Shown here: in pieces, positions 10,380 through 24,194 of the stretch | Layout of the letters: every line of letters starts with the position of its first letter | Numbering within the stretch: the first letter of the stretch is position 1 | Origin: Cladorhizidae sp. MBARI D1340-BT2 | Taxonomy: Eukaryota; Porifera; Demospongiae; Poecilosclerida; Cladorhizidae | Assembly (NCBI GenBank): GCA_028752905.1 | Contig: JAQNBH010000003.1 | Location: 28,026,502 to 28,090,501, forward strand | Reading direction: 5' to 3' | DNA: 64,000 nucleotides | The notes under the pieces: generated by a model | What the model saw: the letters and a program-made list of their open reading frames with translations, nothing else | What the model was told of the DNA's origin: nothing | Database searches by the model: none | Program-made: the position numbers and the translations under genes

Positions 10380-13300
10380 CTTGATATTTGCCCTAATTTG
10401 GTCTATATGTTTCTCATTTCCCCCCCGAAAATCTTGTTTTTTGCCGTGAAGCTCATAACTTTTCTACACTTTACCCAAATAAGATAATTTTTATATCATC
10501 GGATAGCCCTTCTAATTATCTGTCTTTTGTACTTGCCAAAATTCTGAGTACTCTAAGTATTAGCAAGTTATGGTGATTTGAAGTGGTAAGGTTTGGGATT
10601 TTTCCTGGCGTTTTCCAGTTGCCAAAGCGGTGGCCTGCCAGTGAAAAACCACTACATTTATTGATAATCTGTTCACATGTTGCAGATAAGGGCCTTCTCT
10701 ATCAGTTGACAAAATCTGGGACTTTGGTCTTGTTAATTAGGGCAGTTATGAATTGTACTCTTACTTGATGCTAAACATGTTCTTGATATTTGCCCTAATT
10801 TGGTCTATATGTTTCTCATTTTCCCCCCGAAAATCTTGTTTTTTGACCGTGAAGCTCATAACTATTTTACACTTTACCCAAAAAAGATAATTTTTATATC
10901 AACGGATAGCCCTTCTAATTATCTATCTTTTGTACGTGCCAAAATTTTGAGTACTCTAAGTATTAGGAAGTTATGGTGATTTGAATTGGTAAGGTTTGTG
11001 ATTTTTCCTGGCGTTTTCCAGTTGCCAAAGCGGTGGCCTGCCAGTGAAAAACCACTACATTTATTGATAATCTGTTCACATTTTGCAGATAAGGGCCTTC
11101 TCTATCAGTTGACAAAATCTGGGACTTTGGTCTTGTTAATTAGGGCAGTTATGAATTGTACTCTTACTTGATGCTAAACATGTTCTTGATATTTGCCCTA
11201 ATTTGGTCTATATGTTTCTCATTTCCCCCCCGAAAATCTTGTTTTTTTGCCGTGAAGCTCATAACTTTTCTATACTTTACCCAAAAAAGATAATTTTAAT
11301 ATAACCGGATAGCCCTTCTAATTATCTATCTTTTGTATGTGCCAAAATTTTGAGAACTCTAAGTATTAGGAAGTTATGGTGATTTGAAGTGGTAAGGTTT
11401 GTGATTTTTCCTGGCGTTTTCCAGTTGCCAAAGCGGTGGCCTGCCAGTGAAAAACCACTACATTTATTGATAATCTGTTCACATTTTGCAGATAAGGGCC
11501 TTCTCTATCAGTTGACAAAATCTGGGACTTTGGTCTTGTTAATTAGGGCAGTTATGAATTGTACTCTTACTTGATGCTAAACATGTTCTTGATATTTGCC
11601 CTAATTTGGTCTATATGTTTCTCATTTTCCCCCCGAAAATCTTGTTTTTTGACCGTGAAGCTCATAACTATTCTACACTTTACCCAAAAAAGATAATTTT
11701 TATATCATCGGATAGCCCTTCTAATTATCTATCTTTTGTACGTGCCAAAATTTTGAGTACTCTAAGTATTAGGAAGTTATGGTGATTTGAATTGGTAAGG
11801 TTTGTGATTTTTCCTGGCGTTTTCCAGTTGCCAAAGCGGTGGCCTGCCAGTGAAAAACCACTACATTTATTGATAATCTGTTCACATTTTGCAGATAAGG
11901 GCCTTCTCTATCAGTTGACAAAATCTGGGACTTTGGTCTTGTTAATTAGGGCAGTTATGAATTGTACTCTTACTTGATGCTAAACATGTTCTTGATATTT
12001 GCCCTAATTTGGTCTATATGTTTCTCATTTTCCCCCCGAAAATCTTGTTTTTTGACCGTGAAGCTCATAACTATTCTACACTTTACCCAAAAAAGATAAT
12101 TTTTATATCATCGGATAGCCCTTCTAATTATCTATCTTTTGTACGTGCCAAAATTTTGAGTACTCTAAGTATTAGGAAGTTATGGTGATTTGAATTGGTA
12201 AGGTTTGTGATTTTTCCTGGCGTTTTCCAGTTGCCAAAGCGGTGGCCTGCCAGTGAAAAACCACTACATTTATTGATAATCTGTTCACATTTTGCAGATA
12301 AGGGCCTTCTCTATCAGTTGACAAAATCTGGGACTTTGGTCTTGTTAATTAGGGCAGTTATGAATTGTACTCTTACTTGATGCTAAACATGTTCTTGATA
12401 TTTGCCCTAATTTGGTCTATATGTTTCTCATTTTCCCCCCGAAAATCTTGTTTTTTGACCGTGAAGCTCATAACTATTCTACACTTTACCCAAAAAAGAT
12501 AATTTTTATATCATCGGATAGCCCTTCTAATTATCTATCTTTTGTACGTGCCAAAATTTTGAGTACTCTAAGTATTAGGAAGTTATGGTGATTTGAATTG
12601 GTAAGGTTTGTGATTTTTCCTGGCGTTTTCCAGTTGCCAAAGCGGTGGCCTGCCAGTGAAAAACCACTACATTTACTGATAATCTGTTCACATTTTGCAG
12701 ATAAGGGCCTTCTCTATCAGTTGACAAAATCTGGGACTTTGGTCTTGTTAATTAGGGCAGTTATGAATTGTACTCTTACTTGATGCTAAACATGTTCTTG
12801 ATATTTGCCCTAATTTGGTCTATATGTTTCTCATTTTCCTCCCGAAAATCTTGTTTTTTGACCGTGAAGCTCATAACTATTCTACACTTTACCCAAAAAA
12901 GATAATTTTTATATCATCGGATAGCCCTTCTAATTATCTATCTTTTGTACGTACCAAAATTTTGAGTACTCTAAGTATTAGCAAGTTATGGTGATTTGAA
13001 GTGGTAAGGTTTGGGATTTTTCCTGGCGTTTTCCAGTTGCCAAAGCGGTGGCCTGCCAGTGAAAAACCACTACATTTATTGATAATCTGTTCACATGTTG
13101 CAGATAAGGGCCTTCTCTATCAGTTGACAAAATCTGGGACTTTGGTCTTGTTAATTAGGGCAGTTATGAATTGTACTCTTACTTGATGCTAAACATGTTC
13201 TTGATATTTGCCCTAATTTGGTCTATATGTTTCTCATTTTCCCCTCGAAAATCTTGTTTTTTGACCGTGAAGCTCATAACTATTCTACACTTTACCCAAA

Positions 13301-14005
13301 AAAGATAATTTTTATATCATCGGATAGCCCTTCTAATTATCTATCTTTTGTACGTGCCAAAATTTTGAGTACTCTAAGTATTAGGAAGTTATGGTGATTT
13401 GAATTGGTAAGGTTTGTGATTTTTCCTGGCGTTTTCCAGTTGCCAAAGCGGTGGCCTGCCAGTGAAAAACCACTACATTTATTGATAATCTGTTCACATT
13501 TTGCAGATAAGGGCCTTCTCTATCAGTTGACAAAATCTGGGACTTTGGTCTTGTTAATTAGGGCAGTTATGAATTGTACTCTTACTTGATGCTAAACATG
13601 TTCTTGATATTTGCCCTAATTTGGTCTATATGTTTCTCATTTTCCTTACGAAAATCTTGTTTTTTGACCGTGAAGCTCATAACTATTCTACACTTTACCC
13701 AAAAAAGATAATTTTTATATCATCGGATAGCCCTTCTAATTATCTATCTTTTGTACGTACCAAAATTTTGAGTACTCTAAGTATTAGCAAGTTATGGTGA
13801 TTTGAAGTGGTAAGGTTTGGGATTTTTCCTGGCGTTTTCCAGTTGCCAAAGCGGTGGCCTGCCAGTGAAAAACCACTACATTTATTGATAATCTGTTCAC
13901 ATGTTGCAGATAAGGGCCTTCTCTATCAGTTGACAAAATCTGGGACTTTGGTCTTGTTAATTAGGGCAGTTATGAATTGTACTCTTACTTGATGCTAAAC
14001 ATGTT
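10380..14005 (+). repeat. Nine monomers
   Basis: Order: short delta, CAACGG unit, beta, three alpha1 units, gamma with CCTCCCG tract, alpha1 with CCCCTCG tract, gamma with CCTTACG tract. The third alpha1 has a private TTTACTGAT at 12673. Three near-identical adjacent alpha1 units (from 11573, 11976 and 12379) suggest recent local duplication of one monomer. Confidence 0.9.
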
Positions 14006-14511
14006 AGCTTCGTAGATTATCCACACTTCACTGAATAGACTTGTTATACAGCTATTAAGATAGGACTCTCCAAGTGCTCTCTCTTGATACCAAACATCCA
14101 TATATTCTGCACACTTCACTGTAATGGACTTGCAAGATAGGTATCTCTCAGTGTTCTCTATCTTGAGCTAAACATGTTAGCTTCATAGATTCTCCACACT
14201 TCACTGAATAGACTTGATATATAGCTCTAAAGGTAGGCCTCTCTCTGTTCTCTCTCTTGATACCAAACATCCGTATATTCCGCATAATTCACAGTAATGG
14301 ACTTGATAGAATCACAAGATAGGTTTCTCTCTGCTCTCTCTTGATGCTAAATAGATTCTCCACACTTCACTGAATAAACTTGATATATAGCTATTAAGAT
14401 AGGTCTCTCTCTGTGCTCTCTGTTGATATCAAACATCCATAATATTCTGCACACTTTACTGTAATGGACTTGATATGATTCGAATGATAGGTTTCATTAT
14501 GTGTTCTCTAT
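14006..14511 (+). repeat. 506-bp block 4
   Basis: AATTCAC class. Its upstream neighbour (CCTTACG gamma) matches that of block 1, whereas its downstream neighbour (TGGCGATT delta) matches that of block 2. Confidence 0.93.
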
Positions 14512-15320
14512 CTTGATATTTGCCCTAATTTGGTCTATATGTTTCTCATTTTCCCCCCGAAAATCTTGTTTTTTTGCCGTGAAGCTCATAACTTTTCTAC
14601 ACTTTACCCAAATAAGATAATGTTTATATCATCGGATAGCCCTTCTAATTATCTGTCTTTTGTACTTGCCAAAATTTTGAGTACTCTAAGTATTAGCAAG
14701 TTATGGCGATTTGAAGTGGTAAGGTTTGGGATTTTTCCTGGCGTTTTCCAGTTGCCAAAGCGGTGGCCTGCCAGTGAAAAACCACTACATTTATTGATAA
14801 TCTGTTCACATGTTGCAGATAAGGGCCTTCTCTATCAGTTGACAAAATCTGGGACTTTGGTCTTGTTAATTAGGGCAGTTATGAATTGTACTCTTACTTG
14901 ATGCTAAACATGTTCTTGATATTTGCCCTAATTTGGTCTATATTATGTTTCTCATTTCCCCCCCGAAAATCTTGTTTTTTTGCCGTGAAGCTCATAACTA
15001 TTCTATTTTTTACCTAAAAAAGATAATTTTTATATCACCGGATAGCTCTTCTAATTATCTATCTTTTGTACGTGCCAAAATGTTGAGTACTCTAAGTATT
15101 AGCAAGTTATGGTGATTTGAAGTGGTAAGGTTTGGGATTTTTCCTGGCGTTTTCCAGTTGCCAAAGCGGTGGCCTGCCAGTGAAAAACCACTACATTTAT
15201 TGATAATCTGTTCACATTTTGCAGATAAGGGCCTTCTCTATCAGTTGACAAAATCTGGGACTTTGGTCTTGTTAATTAGGGCAGTTATGAATTGTACTCT
15301 TACTTGATGCTAAACATGTT
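14512..15320 (+). repeat. Two monomers (delta with TGGCGATT, 406-bp variant)
   Basis: Counterpart of 9065-9873, with the same private changes. It differs at least at 15061 (ATCTTTT against GTCTTTT). Confidence 0.92.
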
Positions 15321-15826
15321 AGCTTCGTAGATTATCCACACTTCACTGAATAGACTTGTTATACAGCTATTAAGATAGGACTCTCCAAGTGCTCTCTCTT
15401 GATACCAAACATCCATATATTCTGCACACTTCACTGTAATGGACTTGCAAGATAGGTATCTCTCAGTGTTCTCTATCTTGAGCTAAACATGTTAGCTTCA
15501 TAGATTCTCCACACTTCACTGAATAGACTTGATATATAGCTCTAAAGGTAGGCCTCTCTCTGTTCTCTCTCTTGATACCAAACATCCGTATATTCCGCAT
15601 AATTCACAGTAATGGACTTGATAGAATCACAAGATAGGTTTCTCTCTGCTCTCTCTTGATGCTAAATAGATTCTCCACACTTCACTGAATAAACTTGATA
15701 TATAGCTATTAAGATAGGTCTCTCTCTGTGCTCTCTGTTGATATCAAACATCCATAATATTCTGCACACTTTACTGTAATGGACTTGATATGATTCGAAT
15801 GATAGGTTTCATTATGTGTTCTCTAT
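15321..15826 (+). repeat. 506-bp block 5
   Basis: AATTCAC class, followed by the 1-bp-shorter delta unit; counterpart of block 3. Confidence 0.93.
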
Positions 15827-18243
15827 CTTGATATTTGCCCTAATTTGGTCTATATGTTTCTCATTTCCCCCCCGAAAATCTTGTTTTTTGCCGTGAAGCT
15901 CATAACTTTTCTACACTTTACCCAAATAAGATAATTTTTATATCATCGGATAGCCCTTCTAATTATCTGTCTTTTGTACTTGCCAAAATTCTGAGTACTC
16001 TAAGTATTAGCAAGTTATGGTGATTTGAAGTGGTAAGGTTTGGGATTTTTCCTGGCGTTTTCCAGTTGCCAAAGCGGTGGCCTGCCAGTGAAAAACCACT
16101 ACATTTATTGATAATCTGTTCACATGTTGCAGATAAGGGCCTTCTCTATCAGTTGACAAAATCTGGGACTTTGGTCTTGTTAATTAGGGCAGTTATGAAT
16201 TGTACTCTTACTTGATGCTAAACATGTTCTTGATATTTGCCCTAATTTGGTCTATATGTTTCTCATTTTCCCCCCGAAAATCTTGTTTTTTGACCGTGAA
16301 GCTCATAACTATTTTACACTTTACCCAAAAAAGATAATTTTTATATCAACGGATAGCCCTTCTAATTATCTATCTTTTGTACGTGCCAAAATTTTGAGTA
16401 CTCTAAGTATTAGGAAGTTATGGTGATTTGAATTGGTAAGGTTTGTGATTTTTCCTGGCGTTTTCCAGTTGCCAAAGCGGTGGCCTGCCAGTGAAAAACC
16501 ACTACATTTATTGATAATCTGTTCACATTTTGCAGATAAGGGCCTTCTCTATCAGTTGACAAAATCTGGGACTTTGGTCTTGTTAATTAGGGCAGTTATG
16601 AATTGTACTCTTACTTGATGCTAAACATGTTCTTGATATTTGCCCTAATTTGGTCTATATGTTTCTCATTTCCCCCCCGAAAATCTTGTTTTTTTGCCGT
16701 GAAGCTCATAACTTTTCTATACTTTACCCAAAAAAGATAATTTTAATATAATCGGATAGCCCTTCTAATTATCTATCTTTTGTATGTGCCAAAATTTTGA
16801 GAACTCTAAGTATTAGGAAGTTATGGTGATTTGAAGTGGTAAGGTTTGTGATTTTTCCTGGCGTTTTCCAGTTGCCAAAGCGGTGGCCTGCCAGTGAAAA
16901 ACCACTACATTTATTGATAATCTGTTCACATTTTGCAGATAAGGGCCTTCTCTATCAGTTGACAAAATCTGGGACTTTGGTCTTGTTAATTAGGGCAGTT
17001 ATGAATTGTACTCTTACTTGATGCTAAACATGTTCTTGATATTTGCCCTAATTTGGTCTATATGTTTCTCATTTTCCCCCCGAAAATCTTGTTTTTTGAC
17101 CGTGAAGCTCATAACTATTCTACACTTTACCCAAAAAAGATAATTTTTATATCATCGGATAGCCCTTCTAATTATCTATCTTTTGTACGTGCCAAAATTT
17201 TGAGTACTCTAAGTATTAGGAAGTTATGGTGATTTGAATTGGTAAGGTTTGTGATTTTTCCTGGCGTTTTCCAGTTGCCAAAGCGGTGGCCTGCCAGTGA
17301 AAAACCACTACATTTATTGATAATCTGTTCACATTTTGCAGATAAGGGCCTTCTCTATCAGTTGACAAAATCTGGGACTTTGGTCTTGTTAATTAGGGCA
17401 GTTATGAATTGTACTCTTACTTGATGCTAAACATGTTCTTGATATTTGCCCTAATTTGGTCTATATGTTTCTCATTTCCCCCCCGAAAATCTTGTTTTTT
17501 TGCCGTGAAGCTCATAACTTTTCTATACTTTACCCAAAAAAGATAATTTTAATATAACCGGATAGCCCTTCAAATTATCTATCTTTTGTATGTGCCAAAA
17601 TTTTGAGAACTCTAAGTATTAGGAAGTTATGGTGATTTGAAGTGGTAAGGTTTGTGATTTTTCCTGGCGTTTTCCAGTTGCCAAAGCGGTGGCCTGCCAG
17701 TGAAAAACCACTACATTTATTGATAATCTGTTCACATTTTGCAGATAAGGGCCTTCTCTATCAGTTGACAAAATCTGGGACTTTGGTCTTGTTAATTAGG
17801 GCAGTTATGAATTGTACTCTTACTTGATGCTAAACATGTTCTTGATATTTGCCCTAATTTGGTCTATATGTTTCTCATTTTCCCCCCGAAAATCTTGTTT
17901 TTTGACCGTGAAGCTCATAACTATTCTACACTTTACCCAAAAAAGATAATTTTTATATCATCGGATAGCCCTTCTAATTATCTATCTTTTGTACGTGCCA
18001 AAATTTTGAGTACTCTAAGTATTAGGAAGTTATGGTGATTTGAATTGGTAAGGTTTGTGATTTTTCCTGGCGTTTTCCAGTTGCCAAAGCGGTGGCCTGC
18101 CAGTGAAAAACCACTACATTTATTGATAATCTGTTCACATTTTGCAGATAAGGGCCTTCTCTATCAGTTGACAAAATCTGGGACTTTGGTCTTGTTAATT
18201 AGGGCAGTTATGAATTGTACTCTTACTTGATGCTAAACATGTT
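15827..18243 (+). repeat. Six monomers
   Basis: Order: short delta, CAACGG unit, beta (AATCGG variant), alpha1, beta (CAAATTATCT), alpha1. The alternating beta-alpha1 pairs foreshadow the trimer HOR that starts at block 6. Confidence 0.9.
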
Positions 18244-18749
18244 AGCTTCGTAGATTATCCACACTTCACTGAATAGACTTGTTATACAGCTATTAAGATA
18301 GGACTCTCCAAGTGCTCTCTCTTGATACCAAACATCCATATATTCTGCACACTTCACTGTAATGGACTTGCAAGATAGGTATCTCTCAGTGTTCTCTATC
18401 TTGAGCTAAACATGTTAGCTTCATAGATTCTCCACACTTCACTGAATAGACTTGATATATAGCTCTAAAGGTAGGCCTCTCTCTGTTCTCTCTCTTGATA
18501 CCAAACATCCGTATATTCCGCATACTTTACAGTAATGGACTTGATAGAATCACAAGATAGGTTTCTCTCTGCTCTCTCTTGATGCTAAATAGATTCTCCA
18601 CACTTCACTGAATAAACTTGATATATAGCTATTAAGATAGGTCTCTCTCTGTGCTCTCTGTTGATATCAAACATCCATAATATTCTGCACACTTTACTGT
18701 AATGGACTTGATATGATTCGAATGATAGGTTTCATTATGTGTTCTCTAT
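18244..18749 (+). repeat. 506-bp block 6
   Basis: First block of the second class, with CATACTTTACAG instead of CATAATTCACAG at block base 278. Followed by a gamma-like monomer, not delta. Confidence 0.93.
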
Positions 18750-19958
18750 CTTGATATTTGCCCTAATTTGGTCTATATGTTTCTCATTTTCCCCCCGAAA
18801 ATCTTGTTTTTTGACCGTGAAGCTCATAACTATTCTACACTTTACCCAAAAAAGATAATTTTTATATCATCGGATAGCTCTTCTAATTATCTATCTTTTG
18901 TACGTACCAAAATTTTGAGTACTCTAAGTATTAGCAAGTTATGGTGATTTGAAGTGGTAAGGTTTGGGATTTTTCCTGGCGTTTTCCAGTTGCCAAAGCG
19001 GTGGCCTGCCAGTGAAAAACCACTACATTTATTGATAATCTGTTCACATTTTGCAGATAAGGGCCTTCTCTATCAGTTGACAAAATCTGGGACTTTGGTC
19101 TTGTTAATTAGGGCAGTTATGAATTGTACTCTTACTTGATGCTAAACATGTTCTTGATATTTGCCCTAATTTGGTCTATATGTTTCTCATTTCCCCCCCG
19201 AAAATCTTGTTTTTTTGCCGTGAAGCTCATAACTTTTCTATACTTTACCCAAAAAAGATAATTTTAATATAACCGGATAGCCCTTCTAATTATCTATCTT
19301 TTGTATGTGCCAAAATTTTGAGAACTCTAAGTATTAGGAAGTTATGGTGATTTGAAGTGGTAAGGTTTGTGATTTTTCCTGGCGTTTTCCAGTTGCCAAA
19401 GCGGTGGCCTGCCAGTGAAAAACCACTACATTTATTGATAATCTGTTCACATTTTGCAGATAAGGGCCTTCTCTATCAGTTGACAAAATCTGGGACTTTG
19501 GTCTTGTTAATTAGGGCAGTTATGAATTGTACTCTTACTTGATGCTAAACATGTTCTTGATATTTGCCCTAATTTGGTCTATATGTTTCTCATTTTCCCC
19601 CCGAAAATCTTGTTTTTTGACCGTGAAGCTCATAACTATTCTACACTTTACCCAAAAAAGATAATTTTTATATCATCGGATAGCCCTTCTAATTATCTAT
19701 CTTTTGTACGTGCCAAAATTTTGAGTACTCTAAGTATTAGGAAGTTATGGTGATTTGAATTGGTAAGGTTTGTGATTTTTCCTGGCGTTTTCCAGTTGCC
19801 AAAGCGGTGGCCTGCCAGTGAAAAACCACTACATTTATTGATAATCTGTTCACATTTTGCAGATAAGGGCCTTCTCTATCAGTTGACAAAATCTGGGACT
19901 TTGGTCTTGTTAATTAGGGCAGTTATGAATTGTACTCTTACTTGATGCTAAACATGTT
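18750..19958 (+). repeat. Three monomers (gamma-like, beta, alpha1)
   Basis: The first is a recombinant with TTGGGAT but CATTTTGC. Beta carries AATATAACCGG and GAGAACTC. Confidence 0.9.
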
Positions 19959-20464
19959 AGCTTCGTAGATTATCCACACTTCACTGAATAGACTTGTTAT
20001 ACAGCTATTAAGATAGGACTCTCCAAGTGCTCTCTCTTGATACCAAACATCCATATATTCTGCACACTTCACTGTAATGGACTTGCAAGATAGGTATCTC
20101 TCAGTGTTCTCTATCTTGAGCTAAACATGTTAGCTTCATAGATTCTCCACACTTCACTGAATAGACTTGATATATAGCTCTAAAGGTAGGCCTCTCTCTG
20201 TTCTCTCTCTTGATACCAAACATCCGTATATTCCGCATACTGTACAGTAATGGACTTGATAGAATCACAAGATAGGTTTCTCTCTGCTCTCTCTTGATGC
20301 TAAATAGATTCTCCACACTTCACTGAATAAACTTGATATATAGCTATTAAGATAGGTCTCTCTCTGTGCTCTCTGTTGATATCAAACATCCATAATATTC
20401 TGCACACTTTACTGTAATGGACTTGATATGATTCGAATGATAGGTTTCATTATGTGTTCTCTAT
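19959..20464 (+). repeat. 506-bp block 7
   Basis: Variant of the second class with CATACTGTACAG near 20237. The extra change opens a chance 71-codon frame on the minus strand, which I do not regard as a gene. Confidence 0.93.
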
Positions 20465-21673
20465 CTTGATATTTGCCCTAATTTGGTCTATATGTTTCTC
20501 ATTTTCCCCCCGAAAATCTTGTTTTTTGACCGTGAAGCTCATAACTATTCTACACTTTACCCAAAAAAGATAATTTTTATATCATCGGATAGCCCTTCTA
20601 ATTATCTATCTTTTGTACGTGCCAAAATTTTGAGTACTCTAAGTATTAGGAAGTTATGGTGATTTGAATTGGTAAGGTTTGTGATTTTTCCTGGCGTTTT
20701 CCAGTTGCCAAAGCGGTGGCCTGCCAGTGAAAAACCACTACATTTATTGATAATCTGTTCACATTTTGCAGATAAGGGCCTTCTCTATCAGTTGACAAAA
20801 TCTGGGACTTTGGTCTTGTTAATTAGGGCAGTTATGAATTGTACTCTTACTTGATGCTAAACATGTTCTTGATATTTGCCCTAATTTGGTCTATATGTTT
20901 CTCATTTCCCCCCCGAAAATCTTGTTTTTTTGCCGTGAAGCTCATAACTTTTCTATACTTTACCCAAAAAAGATAATTTTAATATAACCGGATAGCCCTT
21001 CTAATTATCTATCTTTTGTATGTGCCAAAATTTTGAGAACTCTAAGTATTAGGAAGTTATGGTGATTTGAAGTGGTAAGGTTTGTGATTTTTCCTGGCGT
21101 TTTCCAGTTGCCAAAGCGGTGGCCTGCCAGTGAAAAACCACTACATTTATTGATAATCTGTTCACATTTTGCAGATAAGGGCCTTCTCTATCAGTTGACA
21201 AAATCTGGGACTTTGGTCTTGTTAATTAGGGCAGTTATGAATTGTACTCTTACTTGATGCTAAACATGTTCTTGATATTTGCCCTAATTTGGTCTATATG
21301 TTTCTCATTTTCCCCCCGAAAATCTTGTTTTTTGACCGTGAAGCTCATAACTATTCTACACTTTACCCAAAAAAGATAATTTTTATATCATCGGATAGCC
21401 CTTCTAATTATCTATCTTTTGTACGTGCCAAAATTTTGAGTACTCTAAGTATTAGGAAGTTATGGTGATTTGAATTGGTAAGGTTTGTGATTTTTCCTGG
21501 CGTTTTCCAGTTGCCAAAGCGGTGGCCTGCCAGTGAAAAACCACTACATTTATTGATAATCTGTTCACATTTTGCAGATAAGGGCCTTCTCTATCAGTTG
21601 ACAAAATCTGGGACTTTGGTCTTGTTAATTAGGGCAGTTATGAATTGTACTCTTACTTGATGCTAAACATGTT
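20465..21673 (+). repeat. Three monomers (alpha1, beta, alpha1)
   Basis: Same order as at 24701-25909. Confidence 0.9.
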
Positions 21674-22179
21674 AGCTTCGTAGATTATCCACACTTCACT
21701 GAATAGACTTGTTATACAGCTATTAAGATAGGACTCTCCAAGTGCTCTCTCTTGATACCAAACATCCATATATTCTGCACACTTCACTGTAATGGACTTG
21801 CAAGATAGGTATCTCTCAGTGTTCTCTATCTTGAGCTAAACATGTTAGCTTCATAGATTCTCCACACTTCACTGAATAGACTTGATATATAGCTCTAAAG
21901 GTAGGCCTCTCTCTGTTCTCTCTCTTGATACCAAACATCCGTATATTCCGCATACTTTACAGTAATGGACTTGATAGAATCACAAGATAGGTTTCTCTCT
22001 GCTCTCTCTTGATGCTAAATAGATTCTCCACACTTCACTGAATAAACTTGATATATAGCTATTAAGATAGGTCTCTCTCTGTGCTCTCTGTTGATATCAA
22101 ACATCCATAATATTCTGCACACTTTACTGTAATGGACTTGATATGATTCGAATGATAGGTTTCATTATGTGTTCTCTAT
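21674..22179 (+). repeat. 506-bp block 8
   Basis: ACTTTAC class; followed by a gamma monomer. Confidence 0.93.
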
Positions 22180-24194
22180 CTTGATATTTGCCCTAATTTG
22201 GTCTATATGTTTCTCATTTTCCCCCCGAAAATCTTGTTTTTTGACCGTGAAGCTCATAACTATTCTACACTTTACCCAAAAAAGATAATTTTTATATCAT
22301 CGGATAGCCCTTCTAATTATCTATCTTTTGTACGTACCAAAATTTTGAGTACTCTAAGTATTAGCAAGTTATGGTGATTTGAAGTGGTAAGGTTTGGGAT
22401 TTTTCCTGGCGTTTTCCAGTTGCCAAAGCGGTGGCCTGCCAGTGAAAAACCACTACATTTATTGATAATCTGTTCACATGTTGCAGATAAGGGCCTTCTC
22501 TATCAGTTGACAAAATCTGGGACTTTGGTCTTGTTAATTAGGGCAGTTATGAATTGTACTCTTACTTGATGCTAAACATGTTCTTGATATTTGCCCTAAT
22601 TTGGTCTATATGTTTCTCATTTCCCCCCCGAAAATCTTGTTTTTTTGCCGTGAAGCTCATAACTTTTCTATACTTTACCCAAAAAAGATAATTTTAATAT
22701 AACCGGATAGCCCTTCTAATTATCTATCTTTTGTATGTGCCAAAATTTTGAGAACTCTAAGTATTAGGAAGTTATGGTGATTTGAAGTGGTAAGGTTTGT
22801 GATTTTTCCTGGCGTTTTCCAGTTGCCAAAGCGGTGGCCTGCCAGTGAAAAACCACTACATTTATTGATAATCTGTTCACATTTTGCAGATAAGGGCCTT
22901 CTCTATCAGTTGACAAAATCTGGGACTTTGGTCTTGTTAATTAGGGCAGTTATGAATTGTACTCTTACTTGATGCTAAACATGTTCTTGATATTTGCCCT
23001 AATTTGGTCTATATGTTTCTCATTTTCCCCCCGAAAATCTTGTTTTTTGACCGTGAAGCTCATAACTATTCTACACTTTACCCAAAAAAGATAATTTTTA
23101 TATCATCGGATAGCCCTTCTAATTATCTATCTTTTGTACGTGCCAAAATTTTGAGAACTCTAAGTATTAGGAAGTTATGGTGATTTGAATTGGTAAGGTT
23201 TGTGATTTTTCCTGGCGTTTTCCAGTTGCCAAAGCGGTGGCCTGCCAGTGAAAAACCACTACATTTATTGATAATCTGTTCACATTTTGCAGATAAGGGC
23301 CTTCTCTATCAGTTGACAAAATCTGGGACTTTGGTCTTGTTAATTAGGGCAGTTATGAATTGTACTCTTACTTGATGCTAAACATGTTCTTGATATTTGC
23401 CCTAATTTGGTCTATATGTTTCTCATTTCCCCCCCGAAAATCTTGTTTTTTTGCCGTGAAGCTCATAACTTTTCTATACTTTACCCAAAAAAGATAATTT
23501 TAATATAACCGGATAGCCCTTCTAATTATCTATCTTTTGTATGTGCCAAAATTTTGAGAACTCTAAGTATTAGGAAGTTATGGTGATTTGAAGTGGTAAG
23601 GTTTGTGATTTTTCCTGGCGTTTTCCAGTTGCCAAAGCGGTGGCCTGCCAGTAAAAAACCACTACATTTATTGATAATCTGTTCACATTTTGCAGATAAG
23701 GGCCTTCTCTATCAGTTGACAAAATCTGGGACTTTGGTCTTGTTAATTAGGGCAGTTATGAATTGTACTCTTACTTGATGCTAAACATGTTCTTGATATT
23801 TGCCCTAATTTGGTCTATATGTTTCTCATTTTCCCCCCGAAAATCTTGTTTTTTGACCGTGAAGCTCATAACTATTCTACACTTTACCCAAAAAAGATAA
23901 TTTTTATATCATCGGATAGCCCTTCTAATTATCTATCTTTTGTACGTGCCAAAATTTTGAGTACTCTAAGTATTAGCAAGTTATGGTGATTTGAATTGGT
24001 AAGGTTTGTGATTTTTCCTGGCGTTTTCCAGTTGCCAAAGCGGTGGCCTGCCAGTGAAAAACCACTACATTTATTGATAATCTGTTCACATTTTGCAGAT
24101 AAGGGCCTTCTCTATCAGTTGACAAAATCTGGGACTTTGGTCTTGTTAATTAGGGCAGTTATGAATTGTACTCTTACTTGATGCTAAACATGTT
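22180..24194 (+). repeat. Five monomers
   Basis: Gamma, beta, alpha1 with GAGAACTC (a beta-type marker in an alpha1 unit), beta with CAGTAAAA, alpha1 with TTAGCAAG. Confidence 0.9.

Larger units (their letters stand above)
8559..11977 (+). repeat. Long duplicated segment, copy 1
   Basis: Markers here recur at a constant offset of 5,447 bp in 14006-17424: block, delta with TGGCGATT, 406-bp variant, block, short delta, CAACGG unit, beta, alpha1. One difference is AACCGG versus AATCGG in the beta unit near 16749. Limits are approximate, set by the last shared marker. Confidence 0.8.
14006..17424 (+). repeat. Long duplicated segment, copy 2
   Basis: Second copy of the segment starting at 8559, with markers at +5,447 bp. 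The copies part company in the next monomer: a beta unit with CAAATTATCT at 17571 here, an alpha1 unit in copy 1. Confidence 0.8.
18244..19958 (+). repeat. 1,715-bp trimer HOR, copy 1
   Basis: One 506-bp block plus three monomers (gamma-like with GATAGCTCTT, beta, alpha1). The same arrangement follows at 19959 and 24195, and in lengthened form at 21674 and 25910. Confidence 0.85.
19959..21673 (+). repeat. 1,715-bp trimer HOR, copy 2
   Basis: Block 7 plus alpha1, beta, alpha1. It differs from copy 1 in the first monomer (alpha1 in place of gamma-like). Confidence 0.85.
21674..24194 (+). repeat. Expanded trimer HOR (block plus five monomers, 2,521 bp)
   Basis: One additional beta-alpha1 pair compared with the 1,715-bp form. 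The inserted beta has CAGTAAAAAAC at 23650 and the last alpha1 has TTAGCAAG. Both markers recur together 4,639 bp downstream in the next expanded copy. Confidence 0.82.

Noticed and set aside
20101..20316. 71-codon minus-strand frame in block 7
   Set aside because: Depends on a private CTGTAC change; the other 18 blocks do not keep it open.
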